Shown: positions 38,278 through 48,430 of the stretch, piece after piece
Layout: each line of letters starts with the position of its first letter
Numbering within the stretch: position 1 is the stretch's first letter
Made by a program: the position numbers and the translations under genes
Assembly (NCBI GenBank): GCA_032209605.1
Contig: JASFXZ010000009.1
Location: 17,223,553-17,287,552 of the forward strand
Length of the DNA: 64,000 nt
From: Mactromeris polynyma
Taxonomy: Eukaryota; Mollusca; Bivalvia; Venerida; Mactridae
Direction of reading: 5' to 3'
Notes under the pieces: generated by a model
What the model saw: only the letters and a program-made list of their open reading frames with translations
Told to the model about the DNA's origin: nothing
The model's database searches: none

Positions 38278-39144
38278 TCATACTGACTGCAAAGTCTGAA
38301 ACCACAAATTTAACTTTTTAAATCGTTCCACTTTGTCCCTGTGACCATAAACATACGTATTATGCATAACAACGACTTGTGAACGAAGCTGTACATTGAA
38401 TGTGTTAAATGACGGTCCATGTGGGAAAACAGTTTCATTAAGCGGTTTGAACTTCACACTGGATGCTTTCAGAATCTTGTTAAACATGGGTTGATTCAGT
38501 TGCAGACTTTTAGCCAATCCTTTTCCCCAATCTTTCACTAGTTTCATGGTTTTATAGTTACTTTTAATTGCCATAAAACCTGTACAGTATATTCTTCCAT
38601 ATTCTTGCTCAATCCACATGTCATAAGTTCCATTGAAATATGGAAAAGGACTTTTCAACCAGACTGTGTCTATATCAGAGTAAAGCACATTAAGACCTTC
38701 TTGTAAATGTTTCAATATGTACATAGGCCGTGCGGATACAAGTTTCTTGTATTCATCAGTACCGTGTCTGACCGCTTCGCTAGTTGAATTAAGTGAACTT
38801 TTCTCTACAGTCACTGAATTATTGCAGAAAAATTGGAATTCTGCTCGGAGTTTAGTGTATACAACATCGTCTTCTGCTACAATAATTATTGGTACATCGA
38901 TTCCCAGTCTTTGAAAGTGCCACCACCAGTTTGAAAAGACATCATGGAACCCATCGTTAACAGTCAGAAGAATCGTCCAGTTGTTACCGGAAACATGGAT
39001 AAATGGTAATCTGGATGTATGCCTGCACAGCGTCTCTGTTGAGATCTTTGTATGCCTTTGTTGTAGTGGGATATTGATGAAAAAATACAAGAGCAACAGG
39101 AAAATTATGAAAAGTAAACATTTCCACCACTTTAAAGACCCCAT
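38278..39144 (-). CDS. Type II membrane sugar-nucleotide transferase, copy 6 (type B)
   Basis: Intact 288-codon copy, with protein identical to copies 3 and 4. Its upstream side is more diverged than in any of U2-U5, so if copies differ in expression this one has the most distinct promoter region. The DxD and anchor are unchanged. Confidence 0.9.
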   Translation of the reverse strand: MGSLKWWKCLLFIIFLLLLYFFINIPLQQRHTKISTETLCRHTSRLPFIHVSGNNWTILLTVNDGFHDVFSNWWWHFQRLGIDVPIIIVAEDDVVYTKLRAEFQFFCNNSVTVEKSSLNSTSEAVRHGTDEYKKLVSARPMYILKHLQEGLNVLYSDIDTVWLKSPFPYFNGTYDMWIEQEYGRIYCTGFMAIKSNYKTMKLVKDWGKGLAKSLQLNQPMFNKILKASSVKFKPLNETVFPHGPSFNTFNVQLRSQVVVMHNTYVYGHRDKVERFKKLNLWFQTLQSV

Positions 39145-39327
39145 TGTTTGTGATGATCTGTAATATAAAATTATTTAAACTAGTAAGTTGTTATTGAACC
39201 TTTCCTCTGTCACAAATAAATACTTATAGATAATACCAATGGCAAAAATAAATGCAGGAATTAAACTTACTTTTTAACAAAAGCTTATTGCTGACGAGGA
39301 AAAACTAGACAAGTCACAAATAAAGTA

Positions 39328-40047
39328 TAGTCCACTCTCGTTATGTTGAATTTATCGGGACCGTAGAAATAGTTTGTCTTAATGAAAATTCGACATGAAA
39401 CGGGAGGCCGTACTGGGGGTGTTTCGTAAGAAAGGCAAGTTTTTGAAAATTGCTTAAATTGCAATTTATGTTCTACTCATTAAGAAAGATTTGTTTTATA
39501 ATACCTCTTTTAATTAAAACATGATAAAGTGTCATCATATGAGACATAAAACAATTTTTAAAGATGGCATGTTTTAATTAAAGTATACGCATTTCTTAAT
39601 CATTCATTTTGGTATGTTTACAAACTCTTGGTTTGTTCACAGTTTTGGACAATATTACATGTTTGCATTTTATAGACTAACATTTTGCAAACATGTAAAA
39701 ATCCTTCCATCGTGTAAATAATCGATAATAAAATGTGGGAAAATACAGGTAAATCATCGGTGAAGTATGAAAACATTCGTCGCCAGCATGATACCATCCC
39801 ACTTCGTGTTAAACAGAACAGAACAGTTCTGTTCTATTCCGTGTAAAACAATAGATTTAAGGTGCAAACTTGTTAAGCGGGACTTCAAAAAAACTTCGAC
39901 TTATTGGAAAGCTTCGAGACAAAAATTCGCCTTAACCGACAGAATTACATTCATACAGACAAAGAATGATAAAATCGGGACTTTTGAAAAACTTCGAGGA
40001 ACCAAAAAAATTGTCTTAAGCGAGTTCGTTATAACGAGAGTGGACTG
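39328..40047. mobile_element. Pogo/Tigger-like MITE, U6 copy
   Basis: Same element and site, with scattered private substitutions. Ends TTCGTTATAACGAGAGTGG rather than TTAGTTATAACG; the C after TT may be the ancestral state. Confidence 0.8.
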
Positions 40048-40709
40048 TATTTGATATTTGAATTCTTCTACATGTTAATTATCATTATGAAATTTGTTTA
40101 TTCATTATAGAAATTTGAGAAAATTCCAATACTGAGACAGAACTATTACCACCGCATGTTTTCACAACATTACCTATCCAATTGTTCTTGAAGGATTTCT
40201 TACATAATTAGTACACCTCAAACCCGTTTTTACCTTGTTCCCATCAAAATTGAATGCATATGATGATGAGTCTACACACCGAGGCAATTAATATCAATAT
40301 GGCTTCTTTCAATTCTCAGTTAATATACTATCTGACCAATTTTTTGCGAAAAATTATTCTCCGGTCTTAGAGATTTATTTTACGTGTAAAAAAACAATTC
40401 GGACCAAATAATTTGTTTGAATTCCGCAGCAGTCAGGATTCGGACTGCGGGTGATTTTCATATGTTGTATTGGAGGAATTAAAACAGGACGAGAAAATTG
40501 TCCAGTTAGAGGAAGTTTCCGGACTGAAGAGTTTCAAGATTATGGAGTTTCCACTGTTCATGTATAACAACAAATAAAACTAGATGGTTGTTTTTTAATA
40601 AAAACATATGTTTCCCAGATGGCAGTTTGTCAGTTATTGTAATACCGATACAAGATGTTAAAATAAAATATCCAGCAAACAAGAAAGATAGTATTTGATA
40701 AGTTAACCA

Positions 40710-41575
40710 TGCAATGTATATGTATAAAAACATCAAAGGGCCATAACTCGGTGAATAATTATCTGAGCGGAACAAGACAATAAAGATGCACACCTACACT
40801 TGATGTTGATCAAGCCTATTAAGTTTGGCCGAAATCCAACCAGCAGTATTGGAGATGAAGTGCGGGCAAACTCCATATGTATAAAAACATCAAAGGGCCA
40901 TAACTTAGTGAAAAATTATCAGACCGGAACAAAACGACTAGTATGCACAACTACACTTGATGCTTATCAATCCTGTGAAGTGTGGCCGAAATCCAACCGG
41001 CAGTTTTGGAGATGAAGCGCGGACAATCTTCATAGGTATAAAAACTTCAAAGGGCCATAAATCAGTAAAAAATAATCCGAGCGGAACAAAACAATGAAGA
41101 TGCACAACTGCGCTCCTATGAAGTTTGGCTGAAATCCAACCAGCAGAATTGGAGATGAAGCGCGGCCATACTTCAGATGTATAAAAACTTCAAAGTGCCA
41201 TAACTCGGTGAAAAATTATCCCAGGGGAACAAAACGACAAAGATGCACAACTACACAGTCTTGATGTTGATCAATCCTGTGAAGGTTGACTGAAATCCAA
41301 CCAGCAGTATTGGAGATGAAGCGCGGACAAACCCGATATGTTTATAAACATCAAAGGGCCATAACTCAGTGAAAAATTATCTGAGCGGAACAAAACAACA
41401 AAGATGCACAACTACACTTGATGTTGATCCTATGAAGCTTGGGTGAAATCCAACCAGCAGTGTTGGAGATAAAGCGCGGACAAGCTTAAAGTGGACGGAC
41501 GGACAGACAGACAGACGCCGAAGGCAAAAACAATATGTCTTCCTCGGAGGGAGGAGACATAATTATATGAGTTAT
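40710..41575. mobile_element. Pearl-like (Helitron-like, non-autonomous) element with intact tail
   Basis: About five core repeats of ~157 bp lead into GTGGACGGACGGACAGACAG (a tetranucleotide tract, about 41490-41517), then a tail with the near-palindrome ATGTCTTCCTC...GGAGGAGACAT. Core repeats, tetranucleotide tract and 3' tail in that order match the published layout of bivalve pearl elements. The amplification breakpoint (after 41426) cuts through the core. Confidence 0.75.
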
Positions 41576-42065
41576 ATCATGACAATACCTGTATTTGTCA
41601 CCAAAAATTCCATTTTCAAGTTTTAAATTTTCTAACAAATATGTTATCCAACTTTGGTTATCACCAAAGTAATAAAATCGGATGTTTGCTGTTCTTTTAT
41701 AGCAATTACAGTATTGAGAATAAGATGCAAAAGTAAGCTACAGAATGATGATGTCCCATTAAATGAACAGAATTCTTTAAGAAATCTCCTGCTCTTCAAT
41801 GTGAAAAAAAATGCAATACTTACAAATATGTCCGCGTTCGTTTAATTCTACAAATCACAATTAAGTTTCCAAAACAAAGGTCACTAATACAAGTTTTTTA
41901 ATTGCAACACTTATTAAATGACAAATATATCCAAATGAGTATAAACATATAATGTTACAATAATTTACCTGCAGATGTATTTTAGTCTTATGTAGAGCGT
42001 GTGTGTAGTTACAGTGGCTTACAATCAATGAGTTTTATCTTTTGAATCCCTAGGCCTGTTACTTT
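41576..42065. other. Intergenic stretch, no gene seen
   Basis: AT-rich. A 63-codon plus-strand ORF at 41654-41845 has no recognisable domain. Confidence 0.55.
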
Positions 42066-42212
42066 TTAGCTCACCTGAGCAAAATATTTTAGGATCGATG
42101 ATTGTCCGGCGTCCGGCGTCGTGCGTCAACATTTTCTTTAAACAACATCTCCTCCTATACTACTGAATGGATTTTGTCCAAACTTCACAAGAATGATCCT
42201 AATGATATAAAT
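42066..42212. repeat. Dispersed repeat beginning TTAGCTCACCTGAGC
   Basis: TTTTTAGCTCACCTGAGCAA is followed by GTCCGGCGTCCGGCGTCGTG, then CTCCTCCTATACTACTGAAT. This combination is familiar from many copies in mollusc and other marine invertebrate genomes. Class unsettled. Confidence 0.6.
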
Positions 42213-42310
42213 CGCCCCTTTAATCCGGAAACCCCTTAATTCAGGAAACCGGACAAGAACTTTGGCCCAATATGGATATTTCCATTATAAATCACCCCTT
42301 CAAACCGGAC
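42213..42310. mobile_element. Pogo/Tigger-like inverted-end fragment (left)
   Basis: Repeats of CCCCTTTAATCCGGAAACCC and AAACCGGACAAGAA. Counterpart ends in the inverse sense lie at 44385-44472, so the two may border one decayed element of about 2.2 kb. Confidence 0.45.
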
Positions 42311-42447
42311 AAGAATAAAGTTTGCGTCTTGATCAAGACCTTTCGATGGAACAATTAGATCCAAAGCACTGTTATTCAGAAGAAATGATTTTCGAATGCA
42401 TATTCGATTAAACAACTGTAATCATAAAGTTTAAAATATACATGATA

Positions 42448-42645
42448 TATTTTGTATTTGCGTTTATTTATCGTCGCCCCCGGTCCCATATGGGCGACGC
42501 ATCTGGAAGAATGTTAGTCATGTTAGATTTTTGGAGGCTAGTGCATGATACAGGAGATGCCCTAGTTCAAGAAGCACCCCTGGTTCTTTTACGTGCTTGA
42601 TGTAAAGCATCATACACGGGACCTCGGTACATGATATACAGTAAA
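42448..42645. mobile_element. SINE-like repeat, 3' body only
   Basis: Matches 60340-60545 (CCCATATGGGCGACGC, TGTTAGTCAT, CCCTGGTTCTTTTACGTG, GTAAAGCATC, GGGAC). The tRNA-like head seen in the other copy is absent. Confidence 0.7.
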
Positions 42646-43058
42646 TAAGGTCAATTTATATATTTTTGTAAAATGGATTTTTTCACACCTAATTAGCGTA
42701 TGGCTAGAGCATCTGTCTATTATGATTGGATCTTAATTGCTAAAACAACAGATTAGTGGTACGGGTTATAATTGACTGTATGTTCACAGGTTCTTTGTTT
42801 AATTTATGACCCCTGTGGTATTTGACCATGTACAAGTGTCTTTCAGGGGGTTCTCATCCAACCAATCAATTGACCTTTCTGCAGATATTGATTGACAGCT
42901 CGCGTTAGCCACTCGCGTTGCAGTATTCGCGCACACCTCCGGCATTGTTTTATCGACGCCATTTTGTTAGACAATCGCTACAGTTGTCAACAAATTTGTC
43001 TAAGAGTGATAGTTTTCTGGAAAGCAAATTACAGGGTGTTTATTATTGATCTAAGACA

Positions 43059-43247
43059 ATGGTGAAAAGGTGTAGCTTTGGGAATTGTGTGAAAGTGACA
43101 ACTGATGTCCAGACTGATAGGTGGCGTGAAATTCTTACCTTTTCAACAACAACAACAACCAAAACCTAAGACAAATGCATGCGGTGGATTAAGTTGTGCG
43201 GCAGACCGCATCACGAGTTAAATCTGTCTAAAATTAACGCAAACTGA
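43059..43247 (+). pseudogene. THAP zinc-finger domain relic
   Basis: THAP domains are C2CH zinc fingers that bind DNA in transcription factors and in P-element-type transposases. The ATG at 43059 opens MVKRCSFGNC, the canonical THAP start with its two Cys. The same frame later reads KCMRWIKLCGRPHHELNLSK, which contains the conserved Cys, Trp and His. Between them the frame shifts: GVKFLPF and PKPKT are read one frame over, and the original frame has a TAA at 43167-43169. Two compensating indels therefore damaged it. A CpG-rich stretch with GCCATTTTG lies about 100 bases upstream and looks like a promoter. It could be the first exon of a former THAP gene or part of a THAP-bearing transposon. 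Confidence 0.8.
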
Positions 43248-43540
43248 TATGCCCCATTGATAAAAAGATAACTTTTTGTTTGGTATTTGGTATTTTTACC
43301 TTTAAATATCAGTTTGACTGGGAGGGGACACACATTACAAGTTAATGGAAAGTCTGGCTTTGAACATGAAGAAACACAAAAAATCGATGGAATACTATCT
43401 ACATCAGCCCGTTATTAGTCGGCGCCCGCGAGTCACAGATGTTGATTCTTGTTTAAGTCTAGCATGTAGTGAGATAAACATAGACTGACAATACGGTATC
43501 ATCAACATACTGTATGTAACCCTCGTGTTGAATCAATGAT

Positions 43541-43652
43541 CACACAGAATTAAATAATTGTCGCTGATGGCGCCAGGTTGACTATTGGTGAAATCTTGAC
43601 TCACACAGAATTAAATAATTGTCAATGATGGCGCCAGGTTGACTATTATATG
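43541..43652. repeat. 61-bp tandem duplication
   Basis: CACACAGAATTAAATAATTG, then GATGGCGCCAGGTTGACTAT, occurs twice, at 43541 and 43602. Confidence 0.9.
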
Positions 43653-43943
43653 TTTATGATATTTTGATTACAGCTAACATTTTTGCATAGCACGATCACT
43701 AAACCTGTGCTTCGGTCACAGCGCTCTTCTTTACATAAAACGAATAGCGATCTACTTTAATACCTGATCACTAAGTTAGGCTATATCTTTGACAGTATCA
43801 AATATAGTCGGCGCCCTCCCGGGGGCAAATACGATAAAAATAGTAACTCCTCCTTCAACTAATTATCGAAATTGTTGTTCTTTGTACGACGCCATATTGG
43901 ACATGGCTTGTCTAACGTGGTTACAGCGAGAACATGTTACTAA

Positions 43944-43958
43944 GGGGGGGGGGGGGGG
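43944..43958. repeat. Run of 15 G
   Basis: An uninterrupted G tract just after an ORF remnant. It is prone to polymerase slippage, so its length in the assembly is uncertain. Confidence 0.9.
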
Positions 43959-44100
43959 CGTGGCTACGAAGCGTCTGCAGAAAGGTCAATTGTTGTGAAT
44001 TATCCGAGTAACTGATAATTGTAATTATTGAAATTGTTTTTAATTTTGAAATCATATCTTGAAGAGAAATGTTTACATTTTCTTGTATTGTAAAACAACA

Positions 44101-44196
44101 ATGTCTACAGAAACTTCAAAACGCAAACGTACTGAACTGCTATTAGATGATTAAGTTCAACTCATCAAGGTGGTTAAATACAGATTACCTAAATGA
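44101..44196 (+). pseudogene. CENPB/pogo-type DNA-binding N-terminus relic
   Basis: MSTETSKRKRTELLLDD, then an in-frame TAA (44152-44154), then VQLIKVVKYR. Short basic openings followed by a 'K(V/L)xLI' helix are usual for the CENPB N-terminal helix-turn-helix domain of pogo/Tigger transposases. It lies just before pogo-like inverted ends (44385-44472). It is too short to be certain. Confidence 0.45.
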
Positions 44197-44384
44197 TCAA
44201 TTTATTCTTCAATGTTGATATTGAAAGGAATTGAATTTTATTAATGTATTTTAGTCAGATTTTCAAATTCAGATTGAATAGTTATATTCATTTTTTATGA
44301 TTTTATAAATCAATACAGTACTAAACAACATATAAATCCAACTGTCCCCGTTTGAAAAAACGTTCAGAATCTTGTCCGTTTCAC

Positions 44385-44472
44385 AAAACCCCTTTAGTCC
44401 GGAAACCCCTTTAAACCGGGAATTTTGTCTGGTCCCGAGCTCGTCCGGTTTAAAGGGGTTCCAGTGTAGTAC
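44385..44472. mobile_element. Pogo/Tigger-like inverted-end fragment (right), self-complementary
   Basis: Contains CCCCTTTAAACCGGGA and, 40 bases on, TCCGGTTTAAAGGGGTTCCA, ending CAGTGTA. The two parts can fold on each other. Confidence 0.6.
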
Positions 44473-44768
44473 AGTACGGTACGGTACTTGGCAGGTTTTA
44501 TGCCCTTTTGAATATATTCTCATGCTGTTTAATGTTCTCCGTGCTGTAGTGAAGGTCCTCTGGGGGGGATACATTGGACCTTCTTCTCTTTGAAAAGTAC
44601 ATGACTTTTTTGGGGGAAGTTCTGTATGAACCATGTGTAGCACATGATCAACGCAAGGAAAGTCTACAGCTGATGAAGCCAAAACATTGACTCGACGTCT
44701 GCTCTGACCGTGTGTCCACTCTCCTGCATTTCAAATTCGCAATACACATATATTTGGTTCTTAATATT
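44473..44768. repeat. Diverged copy of an unnamed dispersed repeat, then unique DNA
   Basis: Bases 44473-44600 resemble 7070-7240. The rest has no recognised content. A 137-codon minus-strand ORF (44269-44682) crosses repeat ends and is judged chance. Confidence 0.45.
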
Positions 44769-44769
44769 C

Positions 44770-45207
44770 AATAGCCTTCTTTGTCTGTATGGTCACAGAT
44801 AATATTGGTCTGGTCTGCAAAATCCAATACATGTAGCCTTCTTTGTCTGTATGGATACAGATAATATTGGTCCGTCCATGGTCTGCAAAATCCAATAGCC
44901 TTCTTTGTCTGTATGGTCACAGATAATATTGGTCTGGTCCATGGTCTGCAAAATCCAATAGCCTTCTTTGTCTGTATGGTCACAGATAATATTGGTCTGG
45001 TCCATGGTCTGCAAAATCCAATAGCCTTCTTTGTCTGTATGGTCACAGATAATATTGGTCTGGTCCATGGTCTGCAAAATCCAATACATGTAGCCTTCTT
45101 TGTCTGTATGGTCACAGATAATATTGGTCCGGTCCATGGTCTGCAAAATCCAATAGCCTTCGTTGTCTGTATGGTCACAGATAATATTGGTCCGGTCCAT
45201 GGACTGC
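44770..45207. repeat. 63-bp minisatellite (about 7 copies)
   Basis: Each copy holds CTTCTTTGTCTGTATGGTCA, CAGATAATATTGGTC and CCATGGTCTGCAAAATCCAA. Two copies carry an extra ACATGT. A period of 63 is 21 codons, which keeps several frames open on both strands and creates long spurious ORFs. Confidence 0.95.
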
Positions 45208-45209
45208 AA

Positions 45210-45394
45210 GTGTTGGTCTGGGTTTTATACCTACCTGTTCCGAGTTACTCATCAGTAATGTTCTGTTCTGCAGCAACCAACTCGCAACTTTCCTCATGTA
45301 TCAGGGTTGGAGCACTAATTTGGATATATTATATCGAACCTACAACCTCCATCTTGGCTGCCAGCTACTATACTGACTGAGCTAACCAGGCTGT
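45210..45394 (-). mobile_element. tRNA-derived SINE
   Basis: Read on the minus strand from 45394, GGTTAGCTCAGTCAG is a pol III A box. About 45 bases on, TAGGTTCGATAT is a degraded B box. The rest of the body runs to about 45210. The decayed B box and lack of a cloverleaf argue against a functional tRNA gene. Confidence 0.65.
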
Positions 45395-46852
45395 CTTACT
45401 GTCTTCATTTCAGCTTTCACAGGACAAGTTTGCTCAACAATGTGGTGTTAATGTGGAAAGCAAATATCCAAATTCTTGTGTGAATAGATTGTTTTATAGT
45501 ACATGGGATACGTTGCTGACCAGGTAATAGAACCATTAAAAACTTTGGTGCAAGTAATTGAAATTTGTTTTGCATTAACTGAACAGGGATGCCATGTAGG
45601 GATTTATTTTCTACCTGTTTGTACTGTTGATTAATATAAGAAATCAAATGAGATTCTAACAGGAAACCATAAAATGCTTTAAAAAACATAGCTAAAACGA
45701 TCAATGTGAGGTATTAATATGTTTATCACATGACAAATTCTCCTAAATGAAAATGTATTTATTTTCTATATTTTTTATATAAAGAATCCATTCCCATTTT
45801 GTCCCAAACCTGTAATGCTTAATTAATTATACATGTCGTTGCTGTCTCCCTACCGATGCCAAAAAATGCACATTTGATGTACTACATGTGATATCTTAAG
45901 TATTTTTTGACGAATTTGAACAAACTGTATTGAGTATGAATGTATTTTTAAAAAAGCATATGATAACAATCAAGGTGGTCCGTTGATGAGTTCTTTGATT
46001 CTATTTGCTCACAAATTTTGGCAGAGAGAATACGTAACTACGGGGAACGCCACATACACAAGACAATACCTCCCCACGCAGACCTCAGGAAAAACAACAA
46101 GCCACAAAACATAACGCACCTAAGGAGGTCAAACGGTACACATATTAAGGAACAGAGGCACAAGGAACGGCCCAACAGACCATAAGGAATAATTAGGAGA
46201 ATCAAAGTGGACAGTAAAAGGAGGGGGAGGGGGGAATTAATGGATGGAAAAGCTCACATGACAATGCAAGACAACTGGCCACAATAGGCCAAAATTGGGC
46301 AGGAAACACTCTGAACACTGTATAAAGTGACAGAATTGCATAGGGGAAAGGGAAACATAAAACATTCATAACACAAACAGACTAGACCAATCTTGTCTTC
46401 CTTTACTGTTATTATCAATGTTACGTACAAACTTATTATAACATTTTCTCATTAATAATGTGAATAGCCTTTATTCAAAAGACACCACCATTTATGTTAT
46501 GACTTGCATTTTAGTTAAAGTCTACTAAAAAACAATAAAACATCAACTACATTAATGGATATCAAGGTTATCACATTTGAATTATTTGTGGTATCTGAAC
46601 TCCAGACTGTTGAAGTAACCAGTAGATTTTTGCTCTTCTATGCAATTATGTGTGATTTTCTTGGGTCATAACTGAAGTATACAGAATATATAATTAGTAT
46701 AAAACATAACCAACCAACCCTGCATCTAGTTGGTGGATGAGAGTAAAAAATGATTTTTTTAATGACGGTCCGGAACAGACAAAAGCACAATGTAAAACAC
46801 ATAGTTTGATAAAAGCATATTCTGACTTTGTTTCATGTTTGCTTGTTTTCAG
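45395..46852. other. Presumed intron of the ciliary gene, with one GC-richer insert
   Basis: No coding exon is seen. Bases about 46020-46330 are less AT-rich than both flanks (for example ACGGGGAACGCCACATACAC) and look inserted, but no ends or family were recognised. Confidence 0.4.
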
Positions 46853-47206
46853 GATCACCGTCAAGCTAAGGTGGATGAAGAGAAGGAACAGAACTTAGCC
46901 TTAGATAGAGCTAACATCGCATTATTGGCCGTAGAGGAACGCCAGTACCAGGAATATGCTAACAAAGTTATTGATCATTGTGAGAAAGGAGGCCGCAATG
47001 TTTATCCATTACATAAAGCAGCCAGGTCGGGGCACGGCGGTGGAGCTGGTCCGGTGTTCGAAGGTAAAGGTGGCATTCGACCTAGTTATATGGTATTGGA
47101 CAAATCAGGTAAACAGATGCCGCACTATCAGAGGGACTCAACTGAAGAAACCAAACAGAATATGCATGATGTGCAAACAAAGAAAAGACTGGGATTTGTA
47201 TGGTAG
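46853..47206 (+). CDS. Terminal coding exon of a ciliary TPH-type coiled-coil protein (CFAP210/CCDC173-like)
   Basis: The exon opens after a TTGCTTGTTTTCAG acceptor in phase 0 and encodes 117 residues to a TAG at 47204-47206. The first ~45 residues are a charged helix (VDEEKEQNLALDRANIALLA, then EERQYQEYANKVIDHCEKGG). The tail has GHGGGAGPVFEGKGGIRPSY and ends KKRLGFVW. A long coiled coil finishing in a G-rich 'RPSY' tail is what I expect of TPH-domain microtubule inner proteins of motile cilia, and CFAP210 (CCDC173) is my best guess from memory of the family. No earlier exons were found back to 41.5 kb, so the rest of the gene lies beyond a long intron, possibly left of the tandem array, or this is a partial duplicate. 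Confidence 0.6.
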   Translation, partial: DHRQAKVDEEKEQNLALDRANIALLAVEERQYQEYANKVIDHCEKGGRNVYPLHKAARSGHGGGAGPVFEGKGGIRPSYMVLDKSGKQMPHYQRDSTEETKQNMHDVQTKKRLGFVW

Positions 47207-47351
47207 CTTTCCTACTCGGTGTGTAGTTGTCTTGTTTCTGGATTAAAAATTGTAAATTATCAATGTTTTAGTCGTATGTAAAAATACTGGATGAATATCT
47301 ATCTATTGACAGTGAAGTGTTAATGTCAATATTTTAACATCAATTTATTGT

Positions 47352-47371
47352 CGCCGCACTGAAGTGCGGCG
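47352..47371. repeat. Perfect 9-bp-stem hairpin CGCCGCACT-GA-AGTGCGGCG
   Basis: The palindrome sits 145 bases after the stop of the ciliary exon, within or just past its 3' UTR. It may mark the end of a mobile element or act as an RNA hairpin. Confidence 0.8.
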
Positions 47372-47400
47372 TACTGTATGGAATGGGATATTTTTTTGTA

Positions 47401-47452
47401 CATGGAGGGGCACGTGACTTTTTTTGTCCGTGGAGGGGCACGTGACTTATTT
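47401..47452. repeat. Duplicated GGAGGGGCACGTGACTT
   Basis: The phrase occurs at about 47405 and 47433. Each copy contains the E-box CACGTG. Confidence 0.8.
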
Positions 47453-48430
47453 TTTTTCCAAGATTATTCGATTCAAGATAATTTTACCCACTGACAATAA
47501 AGTTTTACAGAAAAAGTATTTGTAATATTTTTTTATTGTTTTATTTTATTTTAAAAACTTTTAATTTATTCCCTTATGTGGTGCACGATTTCAAATGGTC
47601 AAGGTCTATTTTGACTGATAAAATATTTGAAACCAGTCTACGGAAAGTTTATTTTTAGATTCCCTCATGTGGTGCACGATTTCAGAAAATGCTCAGTTAG
47701 CACCGTTTATTTTTGGAAATTGCTCAAGAAAAATCAAATAATCGAAAAGCGGTCCCGTCGAAAAGTATGACTTTCTAATTTGGGCGAAATATTTACCGTT
47801 TGCGAATGTTTTATTCCACTCAATTTCTATGATAAACGCGGTTAAAAGCAATGTGATAACCATGCAATTACTTTCGTTTTCGGGTCTATTATACGATAAA
47901 ATCCGTACCGTACGGTCCGTATTTTACGAGGAATGAAAATTATTATAGTAATTCAGAATACTATTATTTTCGCAAGTATATACTGATGGTTTATGTCTCA
48001 TAGTCTGTGCTATGACTATTCACATACAATTTACCTCACTGTATGTTTAGTTTATGTTTCATTTGTGACCTAGTTTTTATGTACAGCCGACTGTTTGAAA
48101 CATGTATTGCTTTTTGCACTTGATTGACTTGTGTTTGGGAGTATACATTGTCTTCATCTTTCAATTTGAATAATTAATAATTGATAGTGAGATGTTTGTT
48201 TAAACTTGAATAACAATAATAAAATAGACAAGAAATAAGATAACAGTGCTACATTGAATCATCCCACAAGCTCAATTAGGAATGATTTGTAGACTATTAA
48301 AAGCAATTTCAAAGAAACACTAAAAAGGATTACATTGAAATAACAAAGTCCTATGCTATAGAATATTGGGGATTGAGGGGACAAACTGCACTAAATATTT
48401 GTTGATCGCGTGCTGTGATGTAGCCCCCAA
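47453..48430. other. Intergenic stretch, no gene seen
   Basis: AT-rich. The phrase CCCTCATGTGGTGCACGATTTCA occurs twice in varied form (about 47573 and 47665). Confidence 0.5.

Larger units (their letters stand above)
36263..41426. repeat. Tandem unit U6 (last, type B, slightly diverged right part)
   Basis: Type B at every diagnostic site left of and within the gene. Right of the gene it carries many private changes (for example CTTATAGATAAT near 39226, a 6-base loss near 40264, altered pogo-MITE end). It is the only unit that runs past CTTGATGTTG into the natural remainder of the pearl-like element. Confidence 0.95.

Noticed and set aside
44768..45380. Long ORFs of 136-155 codons on both strands
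   Set aside because: They run through a 63-bp minisatellite; a period divisible by three keeps frames open without coding.
45303..45394. Possible tRNA gene (minus strand)
   Set aside because: A-box is good but the B box is decayed and no complete cloverleaf was found; better explained as a SINE head.
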